A stretch of 64,000 bases of DNA from Nocardioides sp. L-11A (GTDB lineage: Bacteria; Actinomycetota; Actinomycetes; Propionibacteriales; Nocardioidaceae): contig CP124680.1 of assembly GCA_029961745.1 (NCBI GenBank), positions 3,100,001 to 3,164,000 of the forward strand, in the 5' to 3' direction. A program made the translations under genes and the position numbers. The first letter of the stretch is position 1, and each line of letters starts with the position of its first letter. Positions 16,867-25,837 of this stretch are shown one piece after another. The notes beneath the pieces were generated by a model. The model was not told the origin of the DNA, did no database searches, and was given only the letters and a program-made list of their open reading frames with translations.

Positions 16867-17972
16867 AGTTCACTCCCGAAAGCAGTGGTGAAGCGCACGT
16901 CGCCCTCGAACAGCGTGCGCAGGTCCTCCAGGCCGTGCCGGAACATCAGGGTCCGGTCGATGCCCATGCCGAAGGCGAAGCCCGAGAAGCGCTCGGAGTC
17001 GACGCCGCAGGCCTGGAGCACACGCGGGTTGACGATGCCGCAGCCGCCCCACTCGATCCAACCCTCGCCGCGACAGGTCCGGCAGTGCTCGGCGTCGACG
17101 CCTCGGCAGACGAAGCAGACCAGGTCGACCTCGGCGCTGGGCTCGGTGAAGGGGAAGTACGACGGCCGGAACCGGGTCGTGATGCCCTCGCCGAACATCT
17201 GGCTCGCGAAGTGGTCGAGCGTGCCCTTGAGATGGGCCATCGAGATCCCCTCGTCGATCGCCAGGCCTTCGACCTGGTGGAACATCGGCGAGTGGGTGGC
17301 GTCGTACTCGTCGGTGCGGAAGACCCGCCCGGGGCACACGACGTAGATGGGCGCGCCCTCCGCGACGCCGCGGGTGAGCATGGTGCGGGCCTGGACCGGG
17401 CTGGTGTGGGTACGCAGCACGACGTGGTGGTCGGCGGGCTCGGTCCAGAAGGTGTCCTGCATGGTCCGCGCCGGGTGGTCCGGACCCAGGTTGAGCGCGT
17501 CGAAGTTGAGCCACTCGGCCTCGATGACCGGCCCCTCGGCGACCTCCCAGCCCATCGCGACGAAGATGTCGGCGATCAGCTCGGCGCCGGTGGTGAGCGG
17601 GTGCCGGCCACCCAGCACGAGCTCGTCGGTCGGCAGCGTCACGTCGACGGCCTCCTCGACGAGGATCCGCGCCTCGTGCTCCGCCTCGAGCACCTCCTGC
17701 CGCGCGGCCAGCGCCTTGCTCACGGCGCCCCGGGCCTGACCGACGCGCTGGCCGGCCTCCTTGCGGGCCTGGGGCGGCAGCGCGCCGATCTCGCGGTTGG
17801 CGAGGGCGAGCGGGGAGCGGTCGCCGGCGTGCTCGGAGCGCACCGCCTTCAGCTGCTCCAGGTCGGTGGCGGCGGCGATGGCGGCCAGCGCGGCGTCGCG
17901 CGCCGTCTCGAGCTCAGCAGGGCTCACAGCGGCGACCTCCACGGGGTCGTAGTCAGTGTTCGGGCCAGACAT
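16863..17972 (-). CDS. pheS: Phenylalanyl-tRNA synthetase alpha subunit
   Basis: This is the catalytic class-II subunit, with 369 residues. An N-terminal coiled-coil tRNA-binding arm (~15-95) is followed by class-II motif 1 around [12 protein letters not shown], motif 2 near [19 protein letters not shown] and motif 3 [16 protein letters not shown] near the C-terminus. It has two CxxC pairs (CFVCRG and CRTCRG), a putative zinc-like loop seen in many PheS proteins. It overlaps pheT by four bases. Confidence 0.97.
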   Translation of the reverse strand: MSGPNTDYDPVEVAAVSPAELETARDAALAAIAAATDLEQLKAVRSEHAGDRSPLALANREIGALPPQARKEAGQRVGQARGAVSKALAARQEVLEAEHEARILVEEAVDVTLPTDELVLGGRHPLTTGAELIADIFVAMGWEVAEGPVIEAEWLNFDALNLGPDHPARTMQDTFWTEPADHHVVLRTHTSPVQARTMLTRGVAEGAPIYVVCPGRVFRTDEYDATHSPMFHQVEGLAIDEGISMAHLKGTLDHFASQMFGEGITTRFRPSYFPFTEPSAEVDLVCFVCRGVDAEHCRTCRGEGWIEWGGCGIVNPRVLQACGVDSERFSGFAFGMGIDRTLMFRHGLEDLRTLFEGDVRFTTAFGSEL

Positions 17973-17981
17973 ATCGGCGCC

Positions 17982-17987
17982 AGTCTA
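17982..17987 (-). promoter_or_regulatory. Candidate -10 for pheST with very short leader
   Basis: TAGACT on the minus strand lies 9 nt before the pheS ATG, so transcription would begin 2-3 nt upstream of the start codon. No ribosome binding site is visible, consistent with a leaderless mRNA. The -35 is not clear. Confidence 0.4.
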
Positions 17988-17991
17988 GGAA

Positions 17992-18006
17992 CCCGGGCCA
18001 CCCGGG
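17992..18006. terminator. GC hairpin between DinB gene and pheS
   Basis: CCCGGG-cca-CCCGGG forms a 6-bp stem with a 3-nt loop just after the DinB-gene stop. There is no T tract, so it is at best a weak terminator or pause site separating the DinB gene from pheS. Confidence 0.3.
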
Positions 18007-18019
18007 AGCGAACCGGTAT

Positions 18020-18631
18020 TCAGTCCTGGAACGTGTCGGCGATCGCCGTCAGCCGAGCGACGTACGCCGGCCAGTCGACGCCGTCGGGCACGTTGCTCAT
18101 CGCGGGGCGCAGTCCGGCGGCCCCGTCGTGCTGCTCGCGGAGGATGTCGGCCTGCCCGGCGTGCCGCTGGAGGTCGCACAGGACGTGCACCGCGATGTGG
18201 TGCAGCGTGGTCGCGGCGCGCTCCGCGGGCCACCAGGGGACCCGGCCCGGGGTGTCGAGCGGAAGCTCGGCCAGCGCGGCGTCGGCGAACGCTCCGACCC
18301 GGCCGTAGAGCGCGACCAGCTCGGCGGCCGGGACGTCGGCGGGCACGGTCCAGTCGGCCTGGGGGTCGGTGTCATAGGCGTCCATCGCGATCACCGCCGG
18401 GTGGTCGGGCTCGGGCCAGACCCGGCCGAAGGTGGGCCCGAAGTAGCCGATCTCGACGTTGGCGCAGTGCAGCACCGTGCCGAGGAGCGTGGTGCCGGTC
18501 GGCGTGCGGGGCAGCCGCAGCTGCCGCTCCCCCAGCCCTTCGAGCTTCCAGAGCAGTGCCTCCCGGGCGCCGCCGAGATAGCGGCGGAGCACGTCGACGG
18601 GCTGGTCGGCCTCCGTCAGCTGCTCGGTCAT
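18020..18631 (-). CDS. DinB/DUF664 family protein
   Basis: This 203-residue four-helix-bundle protein of the DinB superfamily resembles mycothiol-dependent-enzyme-like DUF664 proteins. The metal-binding His pattern is seen in LHCANVEIGYFG near residue 55 and in TTLHHIAVHVLCDLQRHAGQADILRE near 140-165. Such proteins often use bacillithiol or mycothiol or act in stress responses; the substrate here is unknown. The ATG lies 4 bp after the histidine kinase stop, suggesting an operon. Confidence 0.85.
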   Translation of the reverse strand: MTEQLTEADQPVDVLRRYLGGAREALLWKLEGLGERQLRLPRTPTGTTLLGTVLHCANVEIGYFGPTFGRVWPEPDHPAVIAMDAYDTDPQADWTVPADVPAAELVALYGRVGAFADAALAELPLDTPGRVPWWPAERAATTLHHIAVHVLCDLQRHAGQADILREQHDGAAGLRPAMSNVPDGVDWPAYVARLTAIADTFQD

Positions 18632-18635
18632 GGGG

Positions 18636-19673
18636 TCATGGTGCCACGACGGGCGCGCACGGCCAGGTGGTCACGATCCGCGCGCCGCCGCCCGGGCGAT
18701 CGTCGACGACGACGTTGCCGCCGTGAACGCGGACGAGGCCGCGGACGATGTAGAGACCGAGGCCCGACCCGCCGCCGGTGCCCTCGGTCCAGAACTTCGT
18801 GAAGATCCGCTGCCGCAGTTCCGGCGCGATGCCGGTGCCCTCGTCGGTGACGGTGACGGCCAGGTGGTCGGCGTCGTCGCGCCAGCGGCCGACGTGCATC
18901 CGGACGGTCCCGCTGCCGTGGCGCACGGCGTTCTCGACGACGTTCGTGAGGACCTGCATCACCTTGTCGGGGTCGGCGTCGATCGGCGGCAGGTCCGGCT
19001 CGATCTCCAGCTCGATCGGCGTGGACGTGACGACGGTGATGGACTCGTGGACCAGCGTGGCCTTGCGGGGGAGGTCGGTCGGTCGGCGGTGGAGCTGGAG
19101 CCGGCCGGTGTCGATCCGGGCGACGTCGAGCAACTCGGCGATCAGCCGACTGAGTCGCTCGGCGTCGGCGCTCGCGGTGGTGAGCATGAGCCGCTTCTGC
19201 TCGTCGGTCAGCTTGTCCCAGCGGTTGAGGAGGGCCTGCACGAAGCCCTTCACGCCGGTGAGCGGTGAGCGCAGCTCGTGGGCCAGGGTGGCGACCAGGT
19301 CGGAGCGGTCCCGATCGAGACGGGCACGGCCGCGACCGGAGCGCAGGTCGACGGCGACGGCGCTGACCGGGCCGTTGCGCTCGGCGCGGTGCAGGCGGGC
19401 GGTGACCAGCACCTCGGTGCCGTCGGGGAGCAGCCAGGACTGCTCGGGCACGCCGGTGCGGGTGGACAAGCCGTCGTACGGCGCGTTCGCGTCGTACCAC
19501 GTCCGCGCGTCGTGATCGGCGAGGGCGAGCACCTCATCGAGCGGGCGGCCGATCAGCTCGGCCGCCGGGCCGAGGCCGAGCATCCTCGCCGCGACCGCGT
19601 TGACGGCACTGACCCGTCCGTCGGCACGAGCGACGACGACGCCGTCCGGCAGCAGGTCGAGGGTGTCGTTCAC
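18636..19673 (-). CDS. Soluble PAS-domain sensor histidine kinase
   Basis: This 345-residue kinase has no membrane segment. An N-terminal PAS domain (~1-115) is followed by HisKA with phospho-accepting His132 in ATLAHELRSP. The HATPase module has N-box VLTNVVENAVRHG, G1 DEGTGI and G2 GGGSGLGLYI. No response regulator is adjacent, so it is an orphan kinase in this window. The GTG start overlaps the RNA methyltransferase stop (GTGA), so the two are coupled. The stimulus is unknown. Confidence 0.92.
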   Translation of the reverse strand: MNDTLDLLPDGVVVARADGRVSAVNAVAARMLGLGPAAELIGRPLDEVLALADHDARTWYDANAPYDGLSTRTGVPEQSWLLPDGTEVLVTARLHRAERNGPVSAVAVDLRSGRGRARLDRDRSDLVATLAHELRSPLTGVKGFVQALLNRWDKLTDEQKRLMLTTASADAERLSRLIAELLDVARIDTGRLQLHRRPTDLPRKATLVHESITVVTSTPIELEIEPDLPPIDADPDKVMQVLTNVVENAVRHGSGTVRMHVGRWRDDADHLAVTVTDEGTGIAPELRQRIFTKFWTEGTGGGSGLGLYIVRGLVRVHGGNVVVDDRPGGGARIVTTWPCAPVVAP

Positions 19674-20443
19674 GCCCTCATCATGGCGCGGGCGCTGGCG
19701 TAGAGACAGACCGCCGCGGCGGTGGCGAGATTGAGGGACTCGGCGCCACCGAGGATCGGGATGCGGACCCGGTGGTCGGCGAGCGCGGCCAGCTCGCCGG
19801 GCAGGCCCCATGCCTCGTTGCCGAACAGCCAGGCCGTCGGACGGGACAGCAGCTCGTCGGCGGCGAACAGGTCGACCTCTCCCCCGCCGTCGGCGGCCAG
19901 TACGGTCAGTCCGGATGCCTGGGCCCGACGGACGGCGGTGGCCGGGTCCCGCTCGAGGACGACCGGGAGGTGGAACAGGCTGCCCACGCTGGCCCGGACC
20001 GTCTTGGGGTTGTAGGCGTCGACCGAGTCGCCCGCGAGGACGACCGCGTCGGCGCCGGCAGCGTCGCTGGTGCGGATGACGGTGCCGGCATTGCCGGGGT
20101 CGCGCACGTCGGCGCAGATCGTCAGCAGCCGCGGACCCGCCGGGATTCGCCCGTCGAGGAAGGCGCACACGGCCACGAGGCCGGCCGGGTTGACACTGTC
20201 GCTCAGGCCGCTCATCGCCCGGTCGTCGACGAGGGTGACCGGTGCGGCGCCGAGCAGGTCGGCGTACTCGGCGGCGGCGACGGGGGTCGCGAAGACCTCC
20301 ACGACGCATCCCGGCACGGCGAGGGCGCCCTCGACGGCCTTCGGGCCGTCGGCAAGGAAACACCGCCGCTCGGAACGAGCCGAGCGGCGGTGCAGCTTGC
20401 GTGCTTCCTTGACGCGGGTGTTGCCCGCGGTCAGAGGAGTCAT
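19670..20443 (-). CDS. TrmH/SpoU-family RNA 2'-O-methyltransferase
   Basis: This SAM-dependent SPOUT methyltransferase probably modifies rRNA or tRNA. It has 257 residues. The N-terminal SpoU substrate-binding domain (~1-95) is followed by the knotted catalytic domain with DVRDPGNAGTVIRTSDAAG (~111-129), LFGNEAWGLP (~206-215) and ESLNLATAAAVCLY (~234-247). It lies just downstream of rplT, a common actinobacterial arrangement. The exact target nucleotide cannot be told from sequence. Confidence 0.93.
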   Translation of the reverse strand: MTPLTAGNTRVKEARKLHRRSARSERRCFLADGPKAVEGALAVPGCVVEVFATPVAAAEYADLLGAAPVTLVDDRAMSGLSDSVNPAGLVAVCAFLDGRIPAGPRLLTICADVRDPGNAGTVIRTSDAAGADAVVLAGDSVDAYNPKTVRASVGSLFHLPVVLERDPATAVRRAQASGLTVLAADGGGEVDLFAADELLSRPTAWLFGNEAWGLPGELAALADHRVRIPILGGAESLNLATAAAVCLYASARAMMRA

Positions 20444-20459
20444 GCCCAGGGTCCGAGGA

Positions 20460-20858
20460 TCAGGCGGAGACCTGGTCAGACTCGCGAGGCGCGTTGACGT
20501 CCTCGGGCAGCGCGGCCTTGGCCTGCGCCACGATCGCGGAGAACGCGGCCGGGTCGTTGACCGCGAGGTCGGCGAGGATCTTGCGGTCGACCTCGATGCC
20601 GGCCAGGTTGAGGCCCTGGATGAAGCGGTTGTAGGTCAGGCCCTCGGCGCGGGCGGCCGCGTTGATCCGCTGGATCCACAGGCGGCGGAAGTTGCCCTTG
20701 TTCTTCTTGCGGTCGTTGTAGCTGTAGACCAGGGAGTGGGTGACCTGCTCCTTGGCCTTGCGGTACAGCCGCGAACGCTGGCCGCGGTAGCCGCTGGCCC
20801 GCTCGAGGGTGGTACGACGCTTCTTCGCCGCGTTCACTGCGCGCTTGACGCGTGCCAT
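20460..20858 (-). CDS. rplT: Ribosomal protein L20
   Basis: This 132-residue 50S assembly protein has a basic N-terminal extension beginning [15 protein letters not shown], then the globular rRNA-binding domain ([17 protein letters not shown]). AGGAG lies upstream of the ATG. It follows rpmI in the infC-rpmI-rplT operon. The acidic ~12-residue C-terminal tail is actinobacterial. Confidence 0.97.
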   Translation of the reverse strand: MARVKRAVNAAKKRRTTLERASGYRGQRSRLYRKAKEQVTHSLVYSYNDRKKNKGNFRRLWIQRINAAARAEGLTYNRFIQGLNLAGIEVDRKILADLAVNDPAAFSAIVAQAKAALPEDVNAPRESDQVSA

Positions 20859-20902
20859 CTTCTAACTCCTTGTTGCTTAGCTCAGGTGCGGACGACGGCC
20901 GG

Positions 20903-21097
20903 TCAGAGACCGAGCATCTTCTTCGCGCGCGGGACGTCGTTCTTGGCGACCTCGACCGTGCCGGTCAGGCGACGGGTGACCTTGGAGGCCTTCTTCTCGA
21001 GGTTGTGGCGCTTGCCGGCCTTCTCGCGCAGGATCTTGCCGCTGCCCGTGACCTTGAACCGCTTGCTGGCACCGGAGTGCGTCTTGTTCTTCGGCAT
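20903..21097 (-). CDS. rpmI: Ribosomal protein L35
   Basis: This is the 64-residue L35, starting [15 protein letters not shown] with RRLTGTVEV near the middle. It lies between infC and rplT with gaps of about 28 and 44 bp, each holding a purine-rich ribosome binding site. Confidence 0.97.
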   Translation of the reverse strand: MPKNKTHSGASKRFKVTGSGKILREKAGKRHNLEKKASKVTRRLTGTVEVAKNDVPRAKKMLGL

Positions 21098-21125
21098 CTC
21101 GTCTCTTCCTATCTTCGAGTCAGTC

Positions 21126-21809
21126 TCAGGCGTCGATCTCGGGATCGAGGTTCTCCGAGCGACCCCGCTCCTTCTTCTGCGCGGCCGGCTTCTGGGCGAC
21201 CCGCTCGGCCTGCGCGGCGGCGTCGGCGGCGGCCTCCGCCTCGCGCTCGGCGCGACGCTCCTCCTTGGCCGCCTTCACCTCGGCCTTGGCCTCGGCCTTC
21301 TTCTTGTGCGGCCCGATGACCATGGTCATGTTGCGGCCGTCCTGCTTGGGGTTGGACTCCACGAAGCCCAGCTCCTGCACATCCTCGGCCAGCTTCTGCA
21401 GCAGGCGGTAGCCCAGCTCGGGGCGGTGCTGCTCCCGACCACGGAACATGATCGTGATCTTGACCTTGTCGCCGGCCTTGAGGAAGCGAACGACGTGACC
21501 CTTCTTGGTCTCGTAGTCGTGCGCGTCGATCTTCGGCCGGAGCTTCATCTCCTTGATGATGACGTTGGTCTGGTTCCGTCGCGCCTCACGGGCCTTCTGG
21601 GCGTTCTCGTACTTGAACTTCCCGTAGTCCATGAGCTTGCAGACAGGGGGCTTCCCCATCGGCGCGATCTCCACCAGGTCCAGGTCGGCCTCCTGCGCGA
21701 GCTTGAGTGCCTGGTCGGTGGGGACGATGCCGACGGTCTCTCCGTTGGGTCCCACGAGCCGGACCTCGGGTACCCGGATCCGCTCGTTGATGCGCAGCTC
21801 GGTGCTGAT
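21126..21809 (-). CDS. infC: Translation initiation factor IF-3, apparent AUC start
   Basis: IF-3 prevents premature 50S joining and rejects non-canonical start codons. It has 227 residues: N-domain with [18 protein letters not shown], linker with [10 protein letters not shown]-domain with [13 protein letters not shown] and DGRNMTMV, then a charged Lys/Glu/Ala tail typical of actinobacteria. The conserved N-terminus begins at ATC (21809-21807), four bases after GGAGG. No ATG, GTG or TTG lies near it in frame. IF-3 genes often use a rare start for autoregulation, so AUC is taken as the start. Confidence 0.9.
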   Translation of the reverse strand: MSTELRINERIRVPEVRLVGPNGETVGIVPTDQALKLAQEADLDLVEIAPMGKPPVCKLMDYGKFKYENAQKAREARRNQTNVIIKEMKLRPKIDAHDYETKKGHVVRFLKAGDKVKITIMFRGREQHRPELGYRLLQKLAEDVQELGFVESNPKQDGRNMTMVIGPHKKKAEAKAEVKAAKEERRAEREAEAAADAAAQAERVAQKPAAQKKERGRSENLDPEIDA

Positions 21810-22087
21810 AAGTCCTCCAAACTCGGTCGGTCGGGAGGTCTTCGGCCGTGCAAATGAGAAGAGGCTCCCGCTAGTCCAAGCGGAAGCCAGTCGCGAGCCC
21901 CGGGACCCCGGTGTCGTCGTACGACGGCCCCGGGCGGGGCTCTCCACGGACCGGACCCGACGACCTGGCGGTCGCTGCGGGTGGGAGACGATGGTGCTGG
22001 TCCCCGCTTGTGGATCCGTCATCCCCACTCACGCAGGCATGACGGATCGGTCAACGCAGGATGCTACCCGGATTGTTCCCGCGCGTC
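21810..22087 (-). promoter_or_regulatory. infC operon leader with two hairpins
   Basis: This 278-bp gene-free stretch lies between the SseB-like gene and infC. It holds a perfect 10-bp inverted repeat GATCCGTCAT...ATGACGGATC (22013-22022 with 22039-22048, 16-nt loop). A second hairpin has a 9-bp stem including one G-U pair (21863-21871 with 21880-21888, 8-nt loop), followed on the RNA by UCUUCUCAUUU. The second could act as an attenuator about 54 nt before the AUC. A TAGCAT -10-like element lies near 22065. Confidence 0.45.
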
Positions 22088-22615
22088 CTAATCCCCGGCA
22101 CCCAGCCAACCCCAGCCGCCGTCCTCGATCCGGACGGGGGTCCACCGGGCCGCGACCCGGTGGAGGTCGTCGTCGGCGAGGACGAAGGGGTGCGGGCCGG
22201 CGACATCGACGACGAGCGCGTGGGCGCCCTCCTGGACGGCGGTGGCGGCGGCGAGGTGGGCCGCGACCGGGACCGGGCGGGCCTGGGGGTCCCAGGCGGC
22301 CAGGGCGGCGGTGTCGGTGAAGGCGAGCAGCGCCATCCGGCCGTCGGCACCGGTCAGCAGGACCGCCGCCATGTCGCTGGACTTGTCGCGGGCCAGGCCG
22401 TCCGCGCCGATCTCGGCCTCCCCGAGGATCGCGACGACCGGGACCAGGAGCCGCGCCGGACCGAGCACGGCCAGCACCTCGGGGTACGACGCCGCGCCGT
22501 CGTCGTAGGCGCGGAGGGCACGCGCCAGGGCGGCGTCGGCGGCGCCGACGTCGTCGACGTACTCCGAGCCCTGCAGGCGGCGGGCGTCGGGACGCTCCTT
22601 CGGCGATGCGCTCAC
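22088..22615 (-). CDS. SseB-like family protein
   Basis: This 175-residue protein resembles the SseB N-terminal domain family often found upstream of infC in actinobacteria. Visible segments are the RLQGSEYVDDVGAAD start, LGPARLLVPVVA, DKSSDMAAVLLTGADGRMALLAFT and VPVAAHLAAATAVQEGAHALVVDVAGP. The molecular function is unknown. The GTG start at 22615 leaves 34 bp to the divergent aldolase-like gene. An upstream extension would run into that gene and lacks similarity. Confidence 0.8.
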   Translation of the reverse strand: MSASPKERPDARRLQGSEYVDDVGAADAALARALRAYDDGAASYPEVLAVLGPARLLVPVVAILGEAEIGADGLARDKSSDMAAVLLTGADGRMALLAFTDTAALAAWDPQARPVPVAAHLAAATAVQEGAHALVVDVAGPHPFVLADDDLHRVAARWTPVRIEDGGWGWLGAGD

Positions 22616-22649
22616 CGGTCGATCATCCCATCCGTGGAACGATGGCGTC

Positions 22650-23888
22650 GTGCAGCACCAGTCCTCCATCGCGCGCAACCGGCTCGCCGCGCGCCTGCGC
22701 GAGGCCGCCGCGGCCTGGCCGGAGCCCTTGTCCACCCCGGTCTTCGTGGTCGACCTCGACGCCTTCGACGCCAACGCCGCCGATCTCGCCCGCCGGGCGG
22801 GCGGCACGCCGATCCGGGTCGCCTCCAAGTCGATCCGGGTCCCGTCCCTGGTCGGGCGTGCCCTGGCCGCCGACGGGTTCGCCGGCGTGTTGGCCTACAC
22901 CCTCGCCGAGGCGCTGTGGCTGGCCGAGCAGGACGTCTGCGACGACATCGTGGTGGCCTATCCGAGCGTCGACCGCACCGCACTGTCGGCGCTGGTCGCC
23001 TCGCCGCGGTCCGCGTCGCGGGTGACGATCATGGTCGACGACCTCGCCCACCTCGATCTGGTCGACAGCCTGCGGGCCTCGACAGCCGTGCCGGTCCGGG
23101 TGGCGATCGACGTCGACGCCGGGCTGCGCTGGGGCGGCCAGGCCGTCGGCCCGAAGCGCTCGCCGTTGTACGACGTCGGCGCGGTGACGGCGCTGGCCCG
23201 CGCGGTCGTCGAGCGCCCCGGGTTCCAGCTGGTCGGCGTGATGACCTACGAGGGCCAGGTGGCCGGTGTCCCGGACGCCGTGCCGCACCAGCGCGCGAAG
23301 TCGGCGATCGTGCGCAGGCTGAAGCGGCTCTCGGTCGCCCAGCTCCAGGTCCGGCGTACCGCCGTCGCCGAGGCGCTGGCCGCGCTCGAGGGGCGGGGCG
23401 AGTTCGCGGGACTGGAGTTCTGGAACGCCGGCGGGTCCGGCTCGATCGAGTCCTCGGCCGCCGACCCCGTCGTCACCGAGGTGACCGCCGGCTCCGGCCT
23501 GCTCGCGCCGACGCTGTTCGACCACTACGAGGTCTTCTCCCCCACCCCGGCCGCCTTCTTCGGGCTGCCGGTCACCCGGCGGCCGTCGGCGACCGTGGCG
23601 ACGGTGCACGGCGGCGGGCTGATCGCCTCCGGTCCGACCGGGGCCGATCGGGCGCCGACGCCGTGGGCACCGGCCGGCCTCGCCCTCACCGGGCTCGAGG
23701 GCGCAGGCGAGGTGCAGACCCCGCTCGTCGGTGCCGCCGCGGCCGCGCTCGCGATCGGCGACCTGGTGTGGTTCCGGCACGCGAAGTCCGGTGAGCCCTT
23801 CGAGCACGGGCGCCGCGTGCTGCTGCTCCAGGGCGACCGGTTCGTCGAGGAGGTCGCGACCTACCGTGGCCACGGCCTCGCCTTCTGA
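22650..23888 (+). CDS. Amino acid deaminase/aldolase (D-threonine-aldolase-like, PLP)
   Basis: This 412-residue fold-type III PLP enzyme is related to alanine racemase and D-threonine aldolase. The PLP-binding Lys is probably Lys60 in RVASKSIRVPSL. FQLVGVMTYEGQVAG, FWNAGGSGSIE and the TEVTAGSGLL region (phosphate and metal side of the C-terminal beta domain) follow. The substrate is not fixed by sequence; D-threonine or related beta-hydroxy amino acids are likely. It starts at GTG. Its end overlaps the next gene by 23 bp. Confidence 0.85.
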   Translation: MQHQSSIARNRLAARLREAAAAWPEPLSTPVFVVDLDAFDANAADLARRAGGTPIRVASKSIRVPSLVGRALAADGFAGVLAYTLAEALWLAEQDVCDDIVVAYPSVDRTALSALVASPRSASRVTIMVDDLAHLDLVDSLRASTAVPVRVAIDVDAGLRWGGQAVGPKRSPLYDVGAVTALARAVVERPGFQLVGVMTYEGQVAGVPDAVPHQRAKSAIVRRLKRLSVAQLQVRRTAVAEALAALEGRGEFAGLEFWNAGGSGSIESSAADPVVTEVTAGSGLLAPTLFDHYEVFSPTPAAFFGLPVTRRPSATVATVHGGGLIASGPTGADRAPTPWAPAGLALTGLEGAGEVQTPLVGAAAAALAIGDLVWFRHAKSGEPFEHGRRVLLLQGDRFVEEVATYRGHGLAF

Positions 23889-24420
23889 CCTCGCCGCCCA
23901 GGTCCTGGCCACCGCCTTCGCGCGACCACCGACGCTGGGCGACGGCCGCCTGGTGTGCATCGACGGCCTGGCCGGGTCGGGCAAGACCACCCTCGCGCGC
24001 GGACTGGCCGCACTGGCGCCCGAGGCGGTCGTGCTCGGCACCGACGAGATGCTCGAGGGCTGGCGGGGGCTCCCGGGTCTCGGCGCCTCCGTCGAGGCGC
24101 TGCTGCGACCGCTGGCCGCCGGACGTCCCGGCCGCTGGCGCCGCTGGGACTGGTACGCCGACGCCTGGGCCGAGACCCGGACCGTCGATCCGGGTCCGCT
24201 GCTAGTGCTCGAGGGCGTCGGCAGCGCCGCGGCGGCGTACGACGAGCTGGTGACCCTGCTGGTCTGGGTGGAGGCGGACCGCGACGTCCGCCTGGCCCGC
24301 TGGCTGGAACGCGACGGCGAGGGCATGCGGCCGCACTGGGACGCGTGGCTGGCCGATGAGGAGGCACTGCACGCGCGGGAGGGGACCCGGGACCGGGCGG
24401 ACCTGGTCGTGCGGACCTGA
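23866..24420 (+). CDS. Small P-loop kinase-like protein (uridine-kinase-like)
   Basis: This 184-residue NTPase has Walker A GLAGSGKT at 34-41, the DEMLEGW segment and a lid-like WLERDGEGMRPHW region. The fold resembles uridine kinase or AAA_18 nucleoside kinases. The substrate is unknown. The proposed GTG start overlaps the 3' end of the aldolase gene by 23 bp. Later starts would remove the N-terminal helix. Confidence 0.75.
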   Translation: MATASPSDLAAQVLATAFARPPTLGDGRLVCIDGLAGSGKTTLARGLAALAPEAVVLGTDEMLEGWRGLPGLGASVEALLRPLAAGRPGRWRRWDWYADAWAETRTVDPGPLLVLEGVGSAAAAYDELVTLLVWVEADRDVRLARWLERDGEGMRPHWDAWLADEEALHAREGTRDRADLVVRT

Positions 24421-24435
24421 GCACCGCACGGCGCC

Positions 24436-24441
24436 TAGGCT
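24436..24441 (+). promoter_or_regulatory. Leaderless-type -10 for aldose epimerase
   Basis: TAGGCT lies exactly 7 nt before the GTG start at 24449. No Shine-Dalgarno sequence is visible, so transcription probably starts at the initiation codon. Confidence 0.5.
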
Positions 24442-24448
24442 GGCCGCC

Positions 24449-25354
24449 GTGACCGCACCCACCGGCGAGCAGCACGTCCTCACCTCCCACGGCTACCGCG
24501 CCGTCGTCACCCAGGGCAGCGGAGCACTGCGGTCCCTGACCCACGACGGGCGCGACCTCGTCGACGGGTTCGCCGAGGATGCGATGCCCTCGGGCGGGCG
24601 CGGGCAGCTGCTGGTGCCGTGGCCGAACCGGATCCGGGACGGGCGCTACTCCTTCGGGGGCGCGGCGCACCAGCTCGCGCTGACCGAGCCGAAGCGTGGG
24701 AACGCCTCGCACGGGCTGGTCCGGTGGGCGTCGTGGACGCTGGCGGCGGCCGGGCCCGACCGGGTCGAGCTGTCCTACTTCCTGCCTGCGCAGACCGGCT
24801 ACCCCTGGGCGCTGGCGCTGACGACGACCTATGCGCTGGGCGCGGACGGCCTGACGGTGACCCAGGCGGCGACGAACCTCGCCGCCACGGCGGCGCCGTA
24901 CGCGTCCGGGGCGCACCCGTACCTCCTCGCCGGGCCTGGTCCGTGTGACGAGTGGGTGCTCGAGGTCTCGGCGGAGACCTACCTGCGCACCGATCCCGAG
25001 CGGCTGCTCCCGGTCGGCCGCGGTCCGATCCAGGAGATCCACCTCGACCCGGGCGTGGCGGAGCCCATCGGTGCCAGCGTGCTCAACCACGCGCTGACCG
25101 ACCTGGCCCGCGACGCCGACGGCCGAGCCACGGTGCTGCTGCGCACCGACGACGGCGACGGTGTCGCGCTGTGGGTCGACGAGCACCACCGGTGGCTGCA
25201 GGTCTACACCGGCGACGACACCCCGACCCCGCGGGTGAGCGTGGCGGTCGAGCCGATGACCGCTCCGCCCGACGCCTTCAACTCCGGCGACGACCTGGTC
25301 GTGCTGGCGCCGGGCGAGAGGTTCGCGGCGTCCTGGGGCATCCGCGCACGCTGA
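24449..25354 (+). CDS. Aldose 1-epimerase family protein
   Basis: This 301-residue galactose-mutarotase-like beta-sandwich enzyme interconverts sugar anomers. Recognisable parts are VPWPNRIRDGRYSF, the catalytic-His regions NASHGLVRW and ASGAHPYLL, and the C-terminal VEPMTAPPDAFNSG. The exact sugar is unknown. It starts at GTG, apparently without a leader. It ends 17 bp from the convergent PH-domain gene. Confidence 0.88.
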   Translation: MTAPTGEQHVLTSHGYRAVVTQGSGALRSLTHDGRDLVDGFAEDAMPSGGRGQLLVPWPNRIRDGRYSFGGAAHQLALTEPKRGNASHGLVRWASWTLAAAGPDRVELSYFLPAQTGYPWALALTTTYALGADGLTVTQAATNLAATAAPYASGAHPYLLAGPGPCDEWVLEVSAETYLRTDPERLLPVGRGPIQEIHLDPGVAEPIGASVLNHALTDLARDADGRATVLLRTDDGDGVALWVDEHHRWLQVYTGDDTPTPRVSVAVEPMTAPPDAFNSGDDLVVLAPGERFAASWGIRAR

Positions 25355-25371
25355 GTCCGACCGTGCGGGAA

Positions 25372-25836
25372 TCAGGAGTGATGGGCCGCCACGAGTGCCC
25401 GCAGCTCCCGGACCGCGGTGGCGGCCCGGGCGCCGTCGGAGGCGTGGATGCCGAGCAGCGAGATCTTCTGGTCCTCGCCCTGCTGCAGGTGCGGCCAGGG
25501 GGCACCCTGCGGCATCCGTACGGTGCCGACCTCGGACCAGGCGAGCCGGCGGGTGCGGTAGCCGTTGACGATGGTCAGCCCGTCGGCGCGCGCCACCACC
25601 CGGGAGCGGGCGAGGGCGTTGAGCAGGCCCAGGCCCAGCAGCACGATGAGGATCACCGTCGCCTTCTCCAGGTTGTTGACCTTGGCCCGGGTCTCGTCGT
25701 CGAACTGCAGCCACAGCCAGGCGAAGGCGCCGATCAGGACCACGCCGAAGGTGGCCGCGGCGATCCGCGGGCCGAGCGGGCGCCAGGTGCGCGGCAACGG
25801 GGGCTGCTCGGGGTGCTCGGGGTGCTCGGTCGCCAC
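25372..25836 (-). CDS. PH-domain membrane protein
   Basis: This 154-residue protein has two membrane segments, about residues 25-45 and 59-76, followed by a bacterial PH-like domain (RVVARADGLTIVNGYRTRRLAWSEV). The function is unknown. The GTG start lies 1 bp after the hisG stop, so it is cotranscribed with hisG. Confidence 0.82.
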   Translation of the reverse strand: MATEHPEHPEQPPLPRTWRPLGPRIAAATFGVVLIGAFAWLWLQFDDETRAKVNNLEKATVILIVLLGLGLLNALARSRVVARADGLTIVNGYRTRRLAWSEVGTVRMPQGAPWPHLQQGEDQKISLLGIHASDGARAATAVRELRALVAAHHS

Positions 25837-25837
25837 G

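Noticed and set aside
21810..22028. N-terminal extension of infC up to 22028
   Set aside because: The extra residues are Arg/Ser/Pro-rich without similarity and cross two leader hairpins. Conserved IF-3 begins at the AUC.
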